Source: Neobacillus driksii
Lineage (GTDB): Bacteria > Bacillota > Bacilli > Bacillales > Cytobacillaceae
DNA: 64,000 bases
NCBI RefSeq assembly: GCF_013409995.1
Contig: NZ_JACCBX010000012.1
Span: 1-64,000 of the forward strand
Reading direction: 5' to 3'
The notes beneath the pieces were generated by a model, which worked only from the letters and a program-made list of their open reading frames with translations, was not told the origin of the DNA and did not search any database. Numbering within the stretch: position 1 is the stretch's first letter; each line of letters opens with the position of its first letter. The translations under genes and the position numbers were made by a program. This document shows positions 16,703 to 25,947 of the stretch, piece by piece.

Positions 16703-17533
16703 TTATCTCCTGTTATATACCTGTGGATTCAAATGACTCGCAGCTAATTCACCTGGTTTAACATCTGGTAACCATTGGGCTAAGTCATTTTTACGAGCAT
16801 TGCTGTCTGGCTCCGCAGCTATAGAATCGTCAGCATAATATATGATCGTCATGACCTCTCGCATACGGTCTGTTGGATTTCCAGGAGCATTGTGCATTGT
16901 CCAACCGGCATGAAATGTTGCGTCGCCGGCATCCATTGCACCATATGTCACTTTTTCGAAACCTATACCTTCAATATATTGCTCTAATGTCCGGTGAGAT
17001 TCATCCGATATCTCTATTTTACTGACATACCCCGATTTGTGAGAACCAGAAGCGAAAGTCATAGATCCCATCTCTTCTGAAATAGGTACGATTGGCATCC
17101 ACATTGTAATCGTTTTGTCTGTATCAAACGGCCAATAAATTTGATCCTGATGCCAAGGTGTGTGCCCCCCATTCGGTTCTTTAAACAATGCTTGATCATG
17201 ATAAATTCGCACTCCATCAACACCCATCAATTCAGCAGCTACTTTTGCAAATCTTCGAGCCATGACAAAGCGTTGAACAATTTCACTTTTTTCCCACACG
17301 TTCCCTATCTGAATGAATGCTTTTCCATAAGTGGTCCGTTCGTGAATTGGTGTCTTTTGATAGTTTAGTTCTTTTACTACCTCCCGAATGGCTTGTCCAT
17401 AAATGTTGACTTCTTCTGAGGAAGCTAGACCTCTCAAACAAACGTGACCGTTTTTTTGATATTCTTCAATTTGACCTGAATTCAATTCATAACTATCTTT
17501 CAAAGTTGGAAGCATATCAAGATTCTTCCCCAT
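16703..17533 (-). CDS. Third PhyH-like Fe(II)/2-oxoglutarate oxygenase
   Basis: PhyH-family oxygenase of 276 aa. The iron triad is His128 and Asp130 (PWHQDQIYW) with His214 (TMHNAPGN), and Arg223 probably binds 2-oxoglutarate. NGHVCLRG at 28-35 and EEMGSMTFASGSH at 153-165 match the family pattern. GGAGGT lies at a good distance before the ATG. It is divergent from an AraC regulator across a 240-base gap, so it is probably a one-gene unit induced by that regulator. It differs clearly from the two oxygenases at 11-12.6 kb. Confidence 0.92.
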   Translation of the reverse strand: MGKNLDMLPTLKDSYELNSGQIEEYQKNGHVCLRGLASSEEVNIYGQAIREVVKELNYQKTPIHERTTYGKAFIQIGNVWEKSEIVQRFVMARRFAKVAAELMGVDGVRIYHDQALFKEPNGGHTPWHQDQIYWPFDTDKTITMWMPIVPISEEMGSMTFASGSHKSGYVSKIEISDESHRTLEQYIEGIGFEKVTYGAMDAGDATFHAGWTMHNAPGNPTDRMREVMTIIYYADDSIAAEPDSNARKNDLAQWLPDVKPGELAASHLNPQVYNRR

Positions 17534-17774
17534 CTAATTTACCTCCGATATAATCAAATTTTTACAATGTGAGATAAATCTCATCAATTAATATCATTTT
17601 ATAGAAAGACCGCCAACTTTTCCTTGTATCTCCTAACGAAATTTTTTGTCAAAAACAACTGAACTTTTACGTTTATACCCTTATATTAAGAGAGTTTTTT
17701 ATCAAAAAAGACTGTGAAATTAATTTGATATTTGTTATGTTTGAATTCAATTGACCTAGATGGAGGTTGTAGAA

Positions 17775-18695
17775 ATGAATTTAAACGAATTACTCCAGAT
17801 TAATCCATTTTCACCTTATATTCGAGAATGCGATTATGCTGTCCGCCCTCCATGGTATTTCCCAGAAAGACGGCTGCTGGATTATTTGCTTGTATATTTT
17901 CAGGAAGGGAATTGTTTGTTTGAAATCGATGGAGAAGAATACCATTTTTCCCCTGGTGATTTTTGTTTTGCTCAACCAGGAAGTTTAAAAGTAATGCGCG
18001 GTCTGACTCCTACTGTCACCCCTTTTGCACATTTTGATATGTTTTATAACCCGCTCCGTGAAGAGAGCTTTCCTACTCGCGCAGGACAAACTGATTTAAA
18101 GGACTATTTGCATCTAATACAACCCTGTCTGAATGACATTGACGGAATCCACATTCCCGTTCGTTTACATCCGAAGGATCCTGAAAAATTTAGAATGACA
18201 ATGTTGAGGATGGTCGAGAGCTGGCAAAACCGGGATCCATTACGACAAATGGAAGCACAATCACTCGCATCAGAGTTAATTGTCCGCATAATTTATGATC
18301 ATAACGGTATTCGTTTCAGTGAAATGGAGACACTGCCGTCCTTTAATTGGTTTCCCTCCTATCTTTCTTTGCATCTATCTGAATCCGTCACCGTTGAGGA
18401 TATGGCTCGACGTGCGAATTTATCTGTTTCTCGGTTTAGAGAAGTGTTTAAAAAAACTTTTGACATGCCGCCGCATAAATACTTGATGCATATACGCATA
18501 CAGCATGCCAAGGAATTACTTATAAACACCGAATACTCCGTAGAAAAGATAGCCGAGTACTGTGGATTTGCCGATATTCATCATCTTTCCAAAACCTTTA
18601 AGAAAATGGTGGGTATCACTCCGAGTTTCTTTAGAAACAATCACAATACCACTACGAACCTAGCGAAATCGCGGTATAGTGAAAATCTTTTATAA
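17775..18695 (+). CDS. AraC-family transcriptional regulator
   Basis: About 306 aa: a cupin-type sensing domain (LLVYFQEGNCLFEIDGEEY, FSPGDFCFAQPG) followed by the AraC DNA-binding domain (MARRANLSVSRFREVFKK, then IAEYCGFADIHHLSKTFKK). The start is the ATG eight bases after GGAGG; an in-frame ATG overlapping that ribosome site is less likely. It is divergent from the third PhyH oxygenase, its most likely target. The two-gene arrangement stands apart from the other AraC at 13.7 kb. Confidence 0.9.
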   Translation: MNLNELLQINPFSPYIRECDYAVRPPWYFPERRLLDYLLVYFQEGNCLFEIDGEEYHFSPGDFCFAQPGSLKVMRGLTPTVTPFAHFDMFYNPLREESFPTRAGQTDLKDYLHLIQPCLNDIDGIHIPVRLHPKDPEKFRMTMLRMVESWQNRDPLRQMEAQSLASELIVRIIYDHNGIRFSEMETLPSFNWFPSYLSLHLSESVTVEDMARRANLSVSRFREVFKKTFDMPPHKYLMHIRIQHAKELLINTEYSVEKIAEYCGFADIHHLSKTFKKMVGITPSFFRNNHNTTTNLAKSRYSENLL

Positions 18696-18727
18696 ATTGA
18701 CTCTATATTCACCTGCAATTTTTGTGA

Positions 18728-19498
18728 TTATAAAGAGGACTTTAGAATAACTGGAAAGTGATCGGAGGGAAAACTACCATTTATTTTACATCTATCCACA
18801 ATGGTGTTATGTAACTGAACCTCTTTTGCAGCAAAGATGTAATCGATTGGATGGCCCTCTGTTTCACCTGAAAAACTATGAAAAGTAGAACCGATTTCAC
18901 CTTCCAATATGGTATAGGCATCAACCAGCTTTTCTTTACTTTTTAAGTATGTAATAACACTATTTTCAGGCGTTGCATTCAAATCTCCTGTTAAAAAAAA
19001 AGGTCTTTCCTTTAGTTGATGAGTTCCTATTACATCCCATATCATTCGAATTCCTTGTTCCCTTGCTTCCTGACTAATATGATCTAAGTGAGTATTATAA
19101 ATAAAGAATTCCTTTTCAGGATAATTTTTTAATTGAAAATGTCCCCATGTACATACACGCGGATAATCAGAGCCCCAACTTTTGCTGCCAGGAACAGAAG
19201 GTTGTTCGGATAACCAAAATTGTCCTTGATTAACAACATTTAGTATATCTTTTTTGTAGAAAATGGCTGAAAGTTCTCCCTCATTTCCAACATCACGACC
19301 ACGCCCAAGATATTGATAGTTACCTAAACGGTCTTCAATGTCAGATAACATATAAGAAAGCCCTTCCTGTATACCGATAATACCCGGGTCATGTTTTTTG
19401 ATTACTTCAGCAGCCCTATCTGCTCGGTTCTTCCATGAATTCTCATTGTCACTGGGGACATCAACACGTAAATTAAATGTCATTATTGTTATTTCCAT
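18728..19498 (-). CDS. Endonuclease/exonuclease/phosphatase-family metallohydrolase
   Basis: EEP-superfamily Mg-dependent phosphoesterase of 256 aa with no signal peptide. The signature motifs are in order: MTFNLRVD with Asn9, GIQEG with Glu45, YNTHLDH, TGDLNATP and DYIFAAK, then SDHFPV near the C-terminus. Enzymes of this fold cleave phosphodiester or phosphomonoester bonds in nucleic acids, inositol phosphates or lipids, and the sequence does not say which. It converges on the AraC gene with only 32 bases between. Its promoter region adjoins the operator-rich region of the ABC operon on its right. Confidence 0.88.
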   Translation of the reverse strand: MEITIMTFNLRVDVPSDNENSWKNRADRAAEVIKKHDPGIIGIQEGLSYMLSDIEDRLGNYQYLGRGRDVGNEGELSAIFYKKDILNVVNQGQFWLSEQPSVPGSKSWGSDYPRVCTWGHFQLKNYPEKEFFIYNTHLDHISQEAREQGIRMIWDVIGTHQLKERPFFLTGDLNATPENSVITYLKSKEKLVDAYTILEGEIGSTFHSFSGETEGHPIDYIFAAKEVQLHNTIVDRCKINGSFPSDHFPVILKSSL

Positions 19499-19665
19499 CT
19501 TTCCACATCCCTGCCTTTTTGATATCTATTAAAATATTATATATCAAAATTGAATTATAGCCTCACCATCAGAGTTGGTGCACTGTTGAACTGCTGTAAG
19601 CAAAACAATTTTATTTTAAGTGGAAATTAATATGTTGGAAAATTAAAAAATCTTTATATTTAGTA

Positions 19666-19757
19666 TTGAAAACGATTTCACTGGGGTTTATTATAAACTT
19701 AGTGAAACGTTTCGATTAAATCGTTTATTTTTTTTCTTTTATTTGAAACGTTTCAAA
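19666..19757 (+). promoter_or_regulatory. Promoter with cre-like site and two LacI-type operators
   Basis: TTGAAA (19666-19671) and TATTAT (19689-19694), 17 bases apart, form a good SigA promoter. TGAAAACGATTTCA (19667-19680) over the -35 matches the CcpA cre consensus. TGAAACGTTTCG (19703-19714) and TTTGAAACGTTTCAAA (19742-19757) lie downstream, as road-block operators would. The same layout recurs before the lacI gene at 27.5 kb and before GH3. The remaining 140 bases up to the gene hold a leader with nothing else recognised. Confidence 0.75.
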
Positions 19758-19897
19758 AAGGAATTTTCAGTAGAGATAATGGCAATGAAATCATGGAAAG
19801 ATTGAAAATAATTGAAAGGGGATGGTTTTCTAAGTCACCAATAACTCTAGTAAATTGAAATACTACATTATAAAAATAGTGAGAGGGAGATTACAAA

Positions 19898-21163
19898 ATG
19901 AAAAAGAAAATTACAATGTTAATGATAAGTCTTGTTTTAGTTTTAAGTGTATTAGGAGGTTGTTCATCTAAAAGTGAAGAGACATCAACAGATGGAAAAA
20001 CGACGATCGAAGTTTGGGCAATGGGAGATGAAGGGAAACGGTTAAGCGGTGTAGTAAAAGACTTTGAAGCTAAAAACCCTAAAATAAAATTGAAAGTTAC
20101 TGCAATTCCTTGGGATAGTGCACATGATAAATTGGTTACTGCAGCAGCAGCAAAAGAAGGTCCAGATGTAATCCAATTAGGAAGTTCATGGGTAACAGAG
20201 TTTGCAGCAGCAGGTGGATTATTAGACTTAAGTAAGTATGATAAATCAGAAGATTATCCAAATATTAATTCAGACAAATTTTTTACAGGAGCATCAGAAG
20301 GATCCAAATATGATGGTAACCTATACTCAGTACCATGGTATGTAGAAACACGTGTACTTTATTACCGTAGCGATTTATTAGCTCAAGTAGGATACAAAGA
20401 AGCTCCAAAAACACAAGCAGAATTAAAAGATGCAGCAGAAAAATTAGTGAAACTTGGCGGAAAGGATCATTATGGAATTGATCTTGCTATTACAGATCCT
20501 ATGTACCCACAAGTATTCAGTTGGCAAAATGGAGTAGACCTTATTGATTCGAAAAATCGAAAAGCAAACTTTAATGATGCAAAAGCAATTTCTTCTATGG
20601 AATACTATGCTAGTTTTTTTAAAGAAGGCTTAGCTGCTGGCCCAGATGTTCAAATCGATATTACACAAGCATTTGCAGATGGGATTAAACCAATGTATAT
20701 TAGCGGCCCATGGATGATTAATATTATGAATGATGCAAAGGCAACAACAGGTGAATTTGAATGGAATATTGCACCACTTCCAGCAGGGGATACAGACAAT
20801 ACTTCGTATTTAGGTGGGGCTGGATTATCAGTTTCTGCATACTCAGATAATCCAGAAGAAGCACTTACATTTATAAACTATATGGCTGACCCTGAAGTTC
20901 AAGTAAATTGGTATAAAACTGCTAACGGTTTGCCAGCAGTTACGTCAGCTTGGGAGGATCCAAGCTTAGCAGATGATAAAATATTATCAGTTTTTAGAGA
21001 GCAATTAGATCACGCCAAAGTACCACCAATGATTGTCGAATTAGAATCAATTAAACAAAATATTATAAAAATGGTTGAAGATGTTGTAGTAGGCGGAGCA
21101 GACGTAAAATCAGAAATGAAGAAACTAGAACAAACTGCACAAGAAATCTTGGATGGAAAATAA
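19898..21163 (+). CDS. Sugar ABC transporter substrate-binding lipoprotein
   Basis: Lipid-anchored family-1 solute-binding protein of 421 aa. The signal ends in lipobox LGGC with Cys22, followed by a Ser/Glu linker. The fold pattern is that of CUT1 oligosaccharide-binding proteins (VIQLGSSWVTEF, VPWYVETRVLYY, MYISGPWMINI). It heads an operon with two permeases, a sulfatase and the sulfatase-activating radical SAM enzyme, so the ligand is probably a sulfated or otherwise substituted oligosaccharide. The promoter carries the shared LacI/cre operator module, so it belongs to the same regulon as the 27.5 kb lacI. A GAGAGGGAG ribosome site precedes it. Confidence 0.93.
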   Translation: MKKKITMLMISLVLVLSVLGGCSSKSEETSTDGKTTIEVWAMGDEGKRLSGVVKDFEAKNPKIKLKVTAIPWDSAHDKLVTAAAAKEGPDVIQLGSSWVTEFAAAGGLLDLSKYDKSEDYPNINSDKFFTGASEGSKYDGNLYSVPWYVETRVLYYRSDLLAQVGYKEAPKTQAELKDAAEKLVKLGGKDHYGIDLAITDPMYPQVFSWQNGVDLIDSKNRKANFNDAKAISSMEYYASFFKEGLAAGPDVQIDITQAFADGIKPMYISGPWMINIMNDAKATTGEFEWNIAPLPAGDTDNTSYLGGAGLSVSAYSDNPEEALTFINYMADPEVQVNWYKTANGLPAVTSAWEDPSLADDKILSVFREQLDHAKVPPMIVELESIKQNIIKMVEDVVVGGADVKSEMKKLEQTAQEILDGK

Positions 21164-21248
21164 GATAGTTCAATTATAAAAAATAGAATATAACAAATTG
21201 GTAATATCGAAAATTATGACTAACTTTGGGTTGAAATATCACTTTGGC

Positions 21249-21292
21249 AAGGAAATCTACATGAGCTTATAGCTGCTCTTGTGGGTTTCCTT
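21249..21292 (+). other. Long intercistronic hairpin after the binding-protein gene
   Basis: Two 18-base arms (beginning AAGGAAA, ending TTTCCTT) pair with one mismatch and a few G-U pairs around an 8-base loop. There is no T-run after it. The position, between lipoprotein and permeases, suits an RNA-stabilising or partial-termination element that keeps binding protein in excess. Confidence 0.65.
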
Positions 21293-21320
21293 ACAAGCTG
21301 AAAGTTGGAAGGATGGTAGT

Positions 21321-22214
21321 ATGAAATTTAGATTTTTTTCAAATAGACCCTACATGATATTTATTTTGCCAGCCTTAATCATATTATCTGTATTTTCAAT
21401 ATTTCCAATCTTTGTAGCTCTTGGAGTTAGTCTGACAGATATGAATTTAATTGGTCTTCTAAATTGGAATCAAGTTCAGTTTGTTGGATTCGAGAATTAT
21501 ATGGACTTATTAGCAGATAAAGAGTTTAGACAGGCTTTTTTTAATACGATTTTTTACGTTGTATTTGGTGTACCATTAGTAGTAGTAGCTTCACTAGGTG
21601 TTGCCTTATTGTTAGATTATGGGAAGAATAAGTTCTTCACTGCAGCTCGTGCATTGTTTTATATGCCATCAGTAACTACATCTGTTGCAATAGCTGTAGT
21701 TTTTGGATATTTATATAATAATCATTATGGATTATTTAATTATGTGCTTTCCTTATTTGACCTGCCGAAGGTACCTTGGCTAACACATCCGATTATAGCG
21801 AAAATTTCATTAATTCTAATGGCAGCTTGGAAATCCATTGGATTTAATATGATCATATTTTTAGCAGCATTACAAGGAATTCCAAAAGATTATTATGAAG
21901 CAGCGGAAATAGATGGAGCAAAGAAATGGCAAAAACTATTATATATTAAAGTGCCATTATTAGGATTTGCAACATTTTTTGTTGCATCGACAACCTTAAT
22001 CGGCTGGTTCCAATTTTTTGAAGAGCCAATGATTATGACAAAGGGTGGTCCAGTAGGGTCAACAAATTCAATCGCTTTATTCATCTACGATAAAGGATTT
22101 AAATTGAGTGAATTTGGATATGCGGCAGCAGGATCTTTTGTCTTGTTTTTAATTATTTTGGCACTTACTTTAATACAATTTAAATTGAGAAAAAAGGATA
22201 ATGGATATAATTAA
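21321..22214 (+). CDS. Sugar ABC transporter permease, MalF type
   Basis: About 297 aa with six transmembrane segments and the EAA loop EAAEIDGAKKWQKLLYIKVP. The start is the ATG shortly after GGAAGGATGG, which puts FFSNRPYMIFILPALIIL at the first membrane helix; a further in-frame start lies inside the intercistronic hairpin and is unlikely. It pairs with the next gene, 22 bases on, to make the membrane channel for the lipoprotein encoded upstream. No ATPase accompanies them. Confidence 0.92.
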   Translation: MKFRFFSNRPYMIFILPALIILSVFSIFPIFVALGVSLTDMNLIGLLNWNQVQFVGFENYMDLLADKEFRQAFFNTIFYVVFGVPLVVVASLGVALLLDYGKNKFFTAARALFYMPSVTTSVAIAVVFGYLYNNHYGLFNYVLSLFDLPKVPWLTHPIIAKISLILMAAWKSIGFNMIIFLAALQGIPKDYYEAAEIDGAKKWQKLLYIKVPLLGFATFFVASTTLIGWFQFFEEPMIMTKGGPVGSTNSIALFIYDKGFKLSEFGYAAAGSFVLFLIILALTLIQFKLRKKDNGYN

Positions 22215-22236
22215 TATCCCTTAGGAGGCAGGTTAT

Positions 22237-23061
22237 ATGAATCAACAAAAGTTGTCTGCAGAGCGACTCTTAGTTTATATCGTATTGCTAGCAGGTGGAA
22301 TATTAATGACGTTGCCATTATTCTGGGCAATATTTACATCGTTTAAAACAGCTGCTGAAGCAATGCAAACACCACCATCTCTTTTTCCAAATGAATGGTT
22401 AATAGATAATTATAAGAAGTTATTTGTTGAATTGAATTTTGGTACATATTTAAGAAATACACTTGTGTTAGTGGCATTTTCCTTTCTCGGGTTATTTATT
22501 AACATGATGGCAGGGTATGGATTTGCAAAATTCAAATTTAAAAACAAAGAGAAGATTTTTTACTTAGTTTTAGCAACTATGATGATCCCGGGTCAAGCAA
22601 CAATGATACCGAATTATTTAATATTAAATAAAATGGGACTAACAAATACAATGGCAGGAATTATATTACCAGGTCTGGCAGGAGCTTTTACAATATTTTT
22701 ATTCAGACAATTCATGGAAACGATTCCTGACGATTTAATTGAAGCGTCAAGAATAGATGGAGCAGGGAATATTAGAATATTTATGCAAATCGTGGCCCCT
22801 ATCTGTAAGCCAATAATAGCAGTACAAGCTATTTTAGGATTTATTCATGCATGGAATAGCTTCCTATGGCCATTAATTGTTGCAAACTCAGAGGATTTAT
22901 ATACGTTAGGTGTAGGGCTTTCACTTTTAAAGGGGCAGAACGTAAGCGACTTTGCTCTCCAAATGACTGGTTCATCATTGATGATTGTACCCGTAATTAT
23001 TTTATTTCTATTTTGTCAGAAATATATTGTGGAAGGATTTACTACATCTGGTCTTAAATAA
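22237..23061 (+). CDS. Carbohydrate ABC transporter permease, MalG type
   Basis: A 274-aa integral membrane subunit with six helices, the EAA loop EASRIDGAGNIRIFMQIVAP and the family C-terminal end YIVEGFTTSGLK. A TAGGAGG ribosome site precedes the ATG. It is the third gene of the lipoprotein/permease/permease/sulfatase/maturase operon; 78 bases separate it from the sulfatase gene without a terminator. Confidence 0.93.
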   Translation: MNQQKLSAERLLVYIVLLAGGILMTLPLFWAIFTSFKTAAEAMQTPPSLFPNEWLIDNYKKLFVELNFGTYLRNTLVLVAFSFLGLFINMMAGYGFAKFKFKNKEKIFYLVLATMMIPGQATMIPNYLILNKMGLTNTMAGIILPGLAGAFTIFLFRQFMETIPDDLIEASRIDGAGNIRIFMQIVAPICKPIIAVQAILGFIHAWNSFLWPLIVANSEDLYTLGVGLSLLKGQNVSDFALQMTGSSLMIVPVIILFLFCQKYIVEGFTTSGLK

Positions 23062-23139
23062 TCTAGCAAAAGTAGTTACTACAAAAAGAAGTGATAACTT
23101 GGTGGGAAGTAACATGTACGGGGAAGGGGAATTCATATT

Positions 23140-24600
23140 ATGAGAATGTTAGTTTTGGATTTAGATTCGTTGAGACCAGATCACTTAGGCTGCTATGGAT
23201 ATCATCGAGAAACATCACCAAATATTGATAAAATTGCAGCAGAGGGAGTTCGTTTTACAAATTATTATACGTCAGATGCCCCTTGTCTTCCGTCAAGAAC
23301 AGCCCTAATGACAGGACAATTTGGGATTCATAATGGAGCAGTTGGTCACGGTGGTACGGCAGCGGATTTACGTCATGAGGGACCAAAACGTGCTTTTCAA
23401 GACCGCTTAGTACGTGAAAGTTTGCCTGGATTTTTACGTTCTGAAGGATTAAGAACTGTCCTTATTAGTCCTTTTGCAGAGAGACACTCTTCTTGGCACT
23501 TTAATGCAGGATTTAATGAAATTTACAATACTGGAAATTGTGGGATGGAATCGGCTGAAGAAGTAACGCCAACGGTTCTTGACTGGGTGAAACGAAATGC
23601 GAAAGAGGATAATTGGTGTTTATATGTAAATTACTGGGATCCGCATACGCCGTATCGTGTTCCATCAGATTTTGGAAATCCATTTGAAAATGATGCTATA
23701 CCAGAGTGGCTTACTGAAGAGGTATTAGAGAATCATAAAAGATTAGTTGGCCCTCATAGTGTCCATGAAATAGATATGTATTGGAGTAATCCAATACCGC
23801 AATTTCCAAGATATCCGGTAGAAATCAAAAATATGATAGATATGAAAAAAATGATTGATGGATATGACTGTGGTGTTAGATACATGGATGAACATATAGG
23901 CAGGATTTTTAAAGAACTTGAAAATCAAGGATTAATGGAAGAGCTAGTCATTGTCATAACAGCCGACCATGGAGAGAATATGGGGGAATTAGGAATCTAT
24001 GGTGAACATGGAACAGCGGACCATGGAACATGTCGAGTCCCGATGATTATTCGCTGGCCAGGAATGAATCAAGGTCATGTGGATAACGGCTTACATTATA
24101 GCTTAGACCTAGCCCCTACTTTAGCAGAAATGTTTAATAAACCAGCAAAAACAAGTTGGGATGGAGCTAGCTATGCATCCGTTCTTAAAAGTGGGGAAAC
24201 TAGCGATAGAGAATTTTTAGTGATTTCACAATGTGCACATGTTTGCCAGCGTGGAGTTCGTTTTGGTGATTGGTTGTATATTCGCACATACCATGATGGT
24301 TATCATTTATTTGATAAAGAAATGTTATTCAACTTAAAAGAGGATCCTTATGAACAGAACAATATTGCGAGTGAACGAAAGGATATTTGTAAAGAAGCCG
24401 TATATTATTTGAACGAATGGCACGATGAAATGATGAAAACAATGGATTATGATATTGATCCACTATGGACGGTAATGAAAGAAGGCGGACCATTCCATGC
24501 AAATGGTCACTTGAAGATGTATGCTGAAAGGTTAAAACAAACGGGACGTGAAGATGCAATACCAAAATTAAAAAAACGTCATCCAAAAGAATTTGAATAA
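23140..24600 (+). CDS. Formylglycine-dependent sulfatase, cytosolic, Cys type
   Basis: Alkaline-phosphatase-superfamily sulfatase of 486 aa. The signature CLPSRTALMTG begins at Cys49, the residue oxidised to formylglycine by the maturase encoded next. Calcium ligands are Asp7 and Asp9 (LDLDSLRPDH) plus Asp276-His277 (TADHGEN). There is no signal peptide, so desulfation would occur inside the cell after import. It lies in the importer operon, 24 bases before the maturase. Members of this superfamily also include phosphodiesterases and phosphonate monoester hydrolases that use formylglycine, so a phospho-substituent is possible. The paralog at 25.9-27.4 kb shares the whole N-terminal layout. 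Confidence 0.92.
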   Translation: MRMLVLDLDSLRPDHLGCYGYHRETSPNIDKIAAEGVRFTNYYTSDAPCLPSRTALMTGQFGIHNGAVGHGGTAADLRHEGPKRAFQDRLVRESLPGFLRSEGLRTVLISPFAERHSSWHFNAGFNEIYNTGNCGMESAEEVTPTVLDWVKRNAKEDNWCLYVNYWDPHTPYRVPSDFGNPFENDAIPEWLTEEVLENHKRLVGPHSVHEIDMYWSNPIPQFPRYPVEIKNMIDMKKMIDGYDCGVRYMDEHIGRIFKELENQGLMEELVIVITADHGENMGELGIYGEHGTADHGTCRVPMIIRWPGMNQGHVDNGLHYSLDLAPTLAEMFNKPAKTSWDGASYASVLKSGETSDREFLVISQCAHVCQRGVRFGDWLYIRTYHDGYHLFDKEMLFNLKEDPYEQNNIASERKDICKEAVYYLNEWHDEMMKTMDYDIDPLWTVMKEGGPFHANGHLKMYAERLKQTGREDAIPKLKKRHPKEFE

Positions 24601-24624
24601 TTTACATCGAGAGAGAGGTTGGCT

Positions 24625-25887
24625 ATGACTTGTTTTACATCTAATCATGGAAGTATAGGTGTCATGTGGAAGACGGTTTCAGAGGCTTGTAATTTGGCTT
24701 GTGATTATTGTTATTACAGCCGCTGCGGAGGGAAACCTGGGAAGATCAATAGAATCGATGATGCGGTACTTGAAAAATTTATTAAGGAATATATGGCGAT
24801 ATCCAACGGTGCAGCAAAATTTGCCTGGCAGGGTGGGGAACCTTTATTGGCAGGGTTAGACTTTTTTGAAAAGGTTGTTGAACTTCAAGCTAAATATGCC
24901 CCTCCTCATACTATGATTAGCAATTCCTTACAAACAAATGGGACATTGTTGAATGATGAAATCGCTCGATTTTTAAAGAAATACAACTTTTTAGTAGGAG
25001 TAAGTCTAGACGGACCGAAAGGAATCAATGACGCTAGGCGGATTACTGGGTCTGGAGCAGGGAGCTTTGAACGAGTAATGCGTGGGATTGATTTTTTGCG
25101 TAAACATGAGGTTGATTTTAATATTTTAACGGTTATTCATGAGAACAATGTAAATATGGCAAAAGAGTTAATGGAATTTTACCAACGAGAGAAATTTACG
25201 TTTGTGCAATTTATTCCATGTATGGACTTTCGGGCACAAGAGACTGATGCTAAGGGTGACTACTTAATTACACCAGAAGAATATGGAGCATTTCTTTGTG
25301 AAGCATTCGATATCTGGTACAACGATGGGAATCCGATCACATCTGTCCGCTTTTTTGATAACATGCTGAATGTATATGTGCATCGTGAAGCAGAATTATG
25401 TGTTCACCGCAAATCATGTCCCAAAACACTAATTCTTGAGAAAAATGGTGACGCGTATCCATGTGATTTCTTCATTAATGACCAATATAAGATTGGCAAT
25501 GTAGGAACTGATAGCTTAGTTGATATATTAAATAGTCCAGTTTACGAAGAATTTCTCAAGCTAAAACCCAACCTGCCGAAACAGTGTCAAAGCTGCCAAT
25601 ATATCGATCTTTGTCACGGTGGTTGCCCTCGTAATCGGACATGGAGTTTTGGAGAAGACGAAACGCTGGTTGACGTTGATTATTTCTGTCAAAGCTACAA
25701 ACAAATCTACGCTTATGCTCATGAGAGAATGGAAATCGTTGCTGAAAATATCAAGAAACGCTGGCTGCAAGAGTATATAAATACGGGATTAAAACTGCCG
25801 AACAGAAATGACTTATGTATTTGTGGAAGTGGAAAAAAATTCAAAAAATGTTGTGAAGCTTTCCAAAATGTTATCGGAACAAAATAA
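24625..25887 (+). CDS. Anaerobic sulfatase-maturating enzyme (radical SAM, SPASM) with SEC-C tail
   Basis: Oxidises the active-site Cys of the neighbouring sulfatases to formylglycine without oxygen. The radical SAM cluster motif CNLACDYC has Cys at 22, 26 and 29. SPASM-type cysteines follow (CVHRKSCPK, YPCDFF, CQSCQYIDLCHGGCPRNR) and bind auxiliary clusters. The C-terminus adds a SEC-C zinc motif, CICGSGKKFKKCC, outside the catalytic domains. The start is the ATG six bases after GAGAGAGG. It is the last gene of the importer operon and ends at a strong terminator. The two convergent sulfatases on either side are its probable clients. Confidence 0.93.
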   Translation: MTCFTSNHGSIGVMWKTVSEACNLACDYCYYSRCGGKPGKINRIDDAVLEKFIKEYMAISNGAAKFAWQGGEPLLAGLDFFEKVVELQAKYAPPHTMISNSLQTNGTLLNDEIARFLKKYNFLVGVSLDGPKGINDARRITGSGAGSFERVMRGIDFLRKHEVDFNILTVIHENNVNMAKELMEFYQREKFTFVQFIPCMDFRAQETDAKGDYLITPEEYGAFLCEAFDIWYNDGNPITSVRFFDNMLNVYVHREAELCVHRKSCPKTLILEKNGDAYPCDFFINDQYKIGNVGTDSLVDILNSPVYEEFLKLKPNLPKQCQSCQYIDLCHGGCPRNRTWSFGEDETLVDVDYFCQSYKQIYAYAHERMEIVAENIKKRWLQEYINTGLKLPNRNDLCICGSGKKFKKCCEAFQNVIGTK

Positions 25888-25888
25888 C

Positions 25889-25919
25889 AAAAAGCATCGG
25901 ATCATCTCCGATGCTTTTT
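25889..25919. terminator. Bidirectional terminator between maturase and second sulfatase
   Basis: A perfect 13-bp stem (AAAAAGCATCGGA and complement) with a 5-base loop gives a U-run in both directions. It begins two bases after the maturase stop. Confidence 0.92.
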
Positions 25920-25947
25920 CTTTTCTTGTAATCTATTTAGAAGAATA

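Noticed and set aside
18728..19498. Reading the EEP protein as a DNA repair exonuclease
   Set aside because: The motifs fix the superfamily only; nothing in the sequence or context singles out nucleic acid as substrate.
23062..23139. Possible hairpin between permease and sulfatase genes
   Set aside because: The arms AAGTAGTTACT and AGTGATAACTT pair poorly, so no stable structure is supported.
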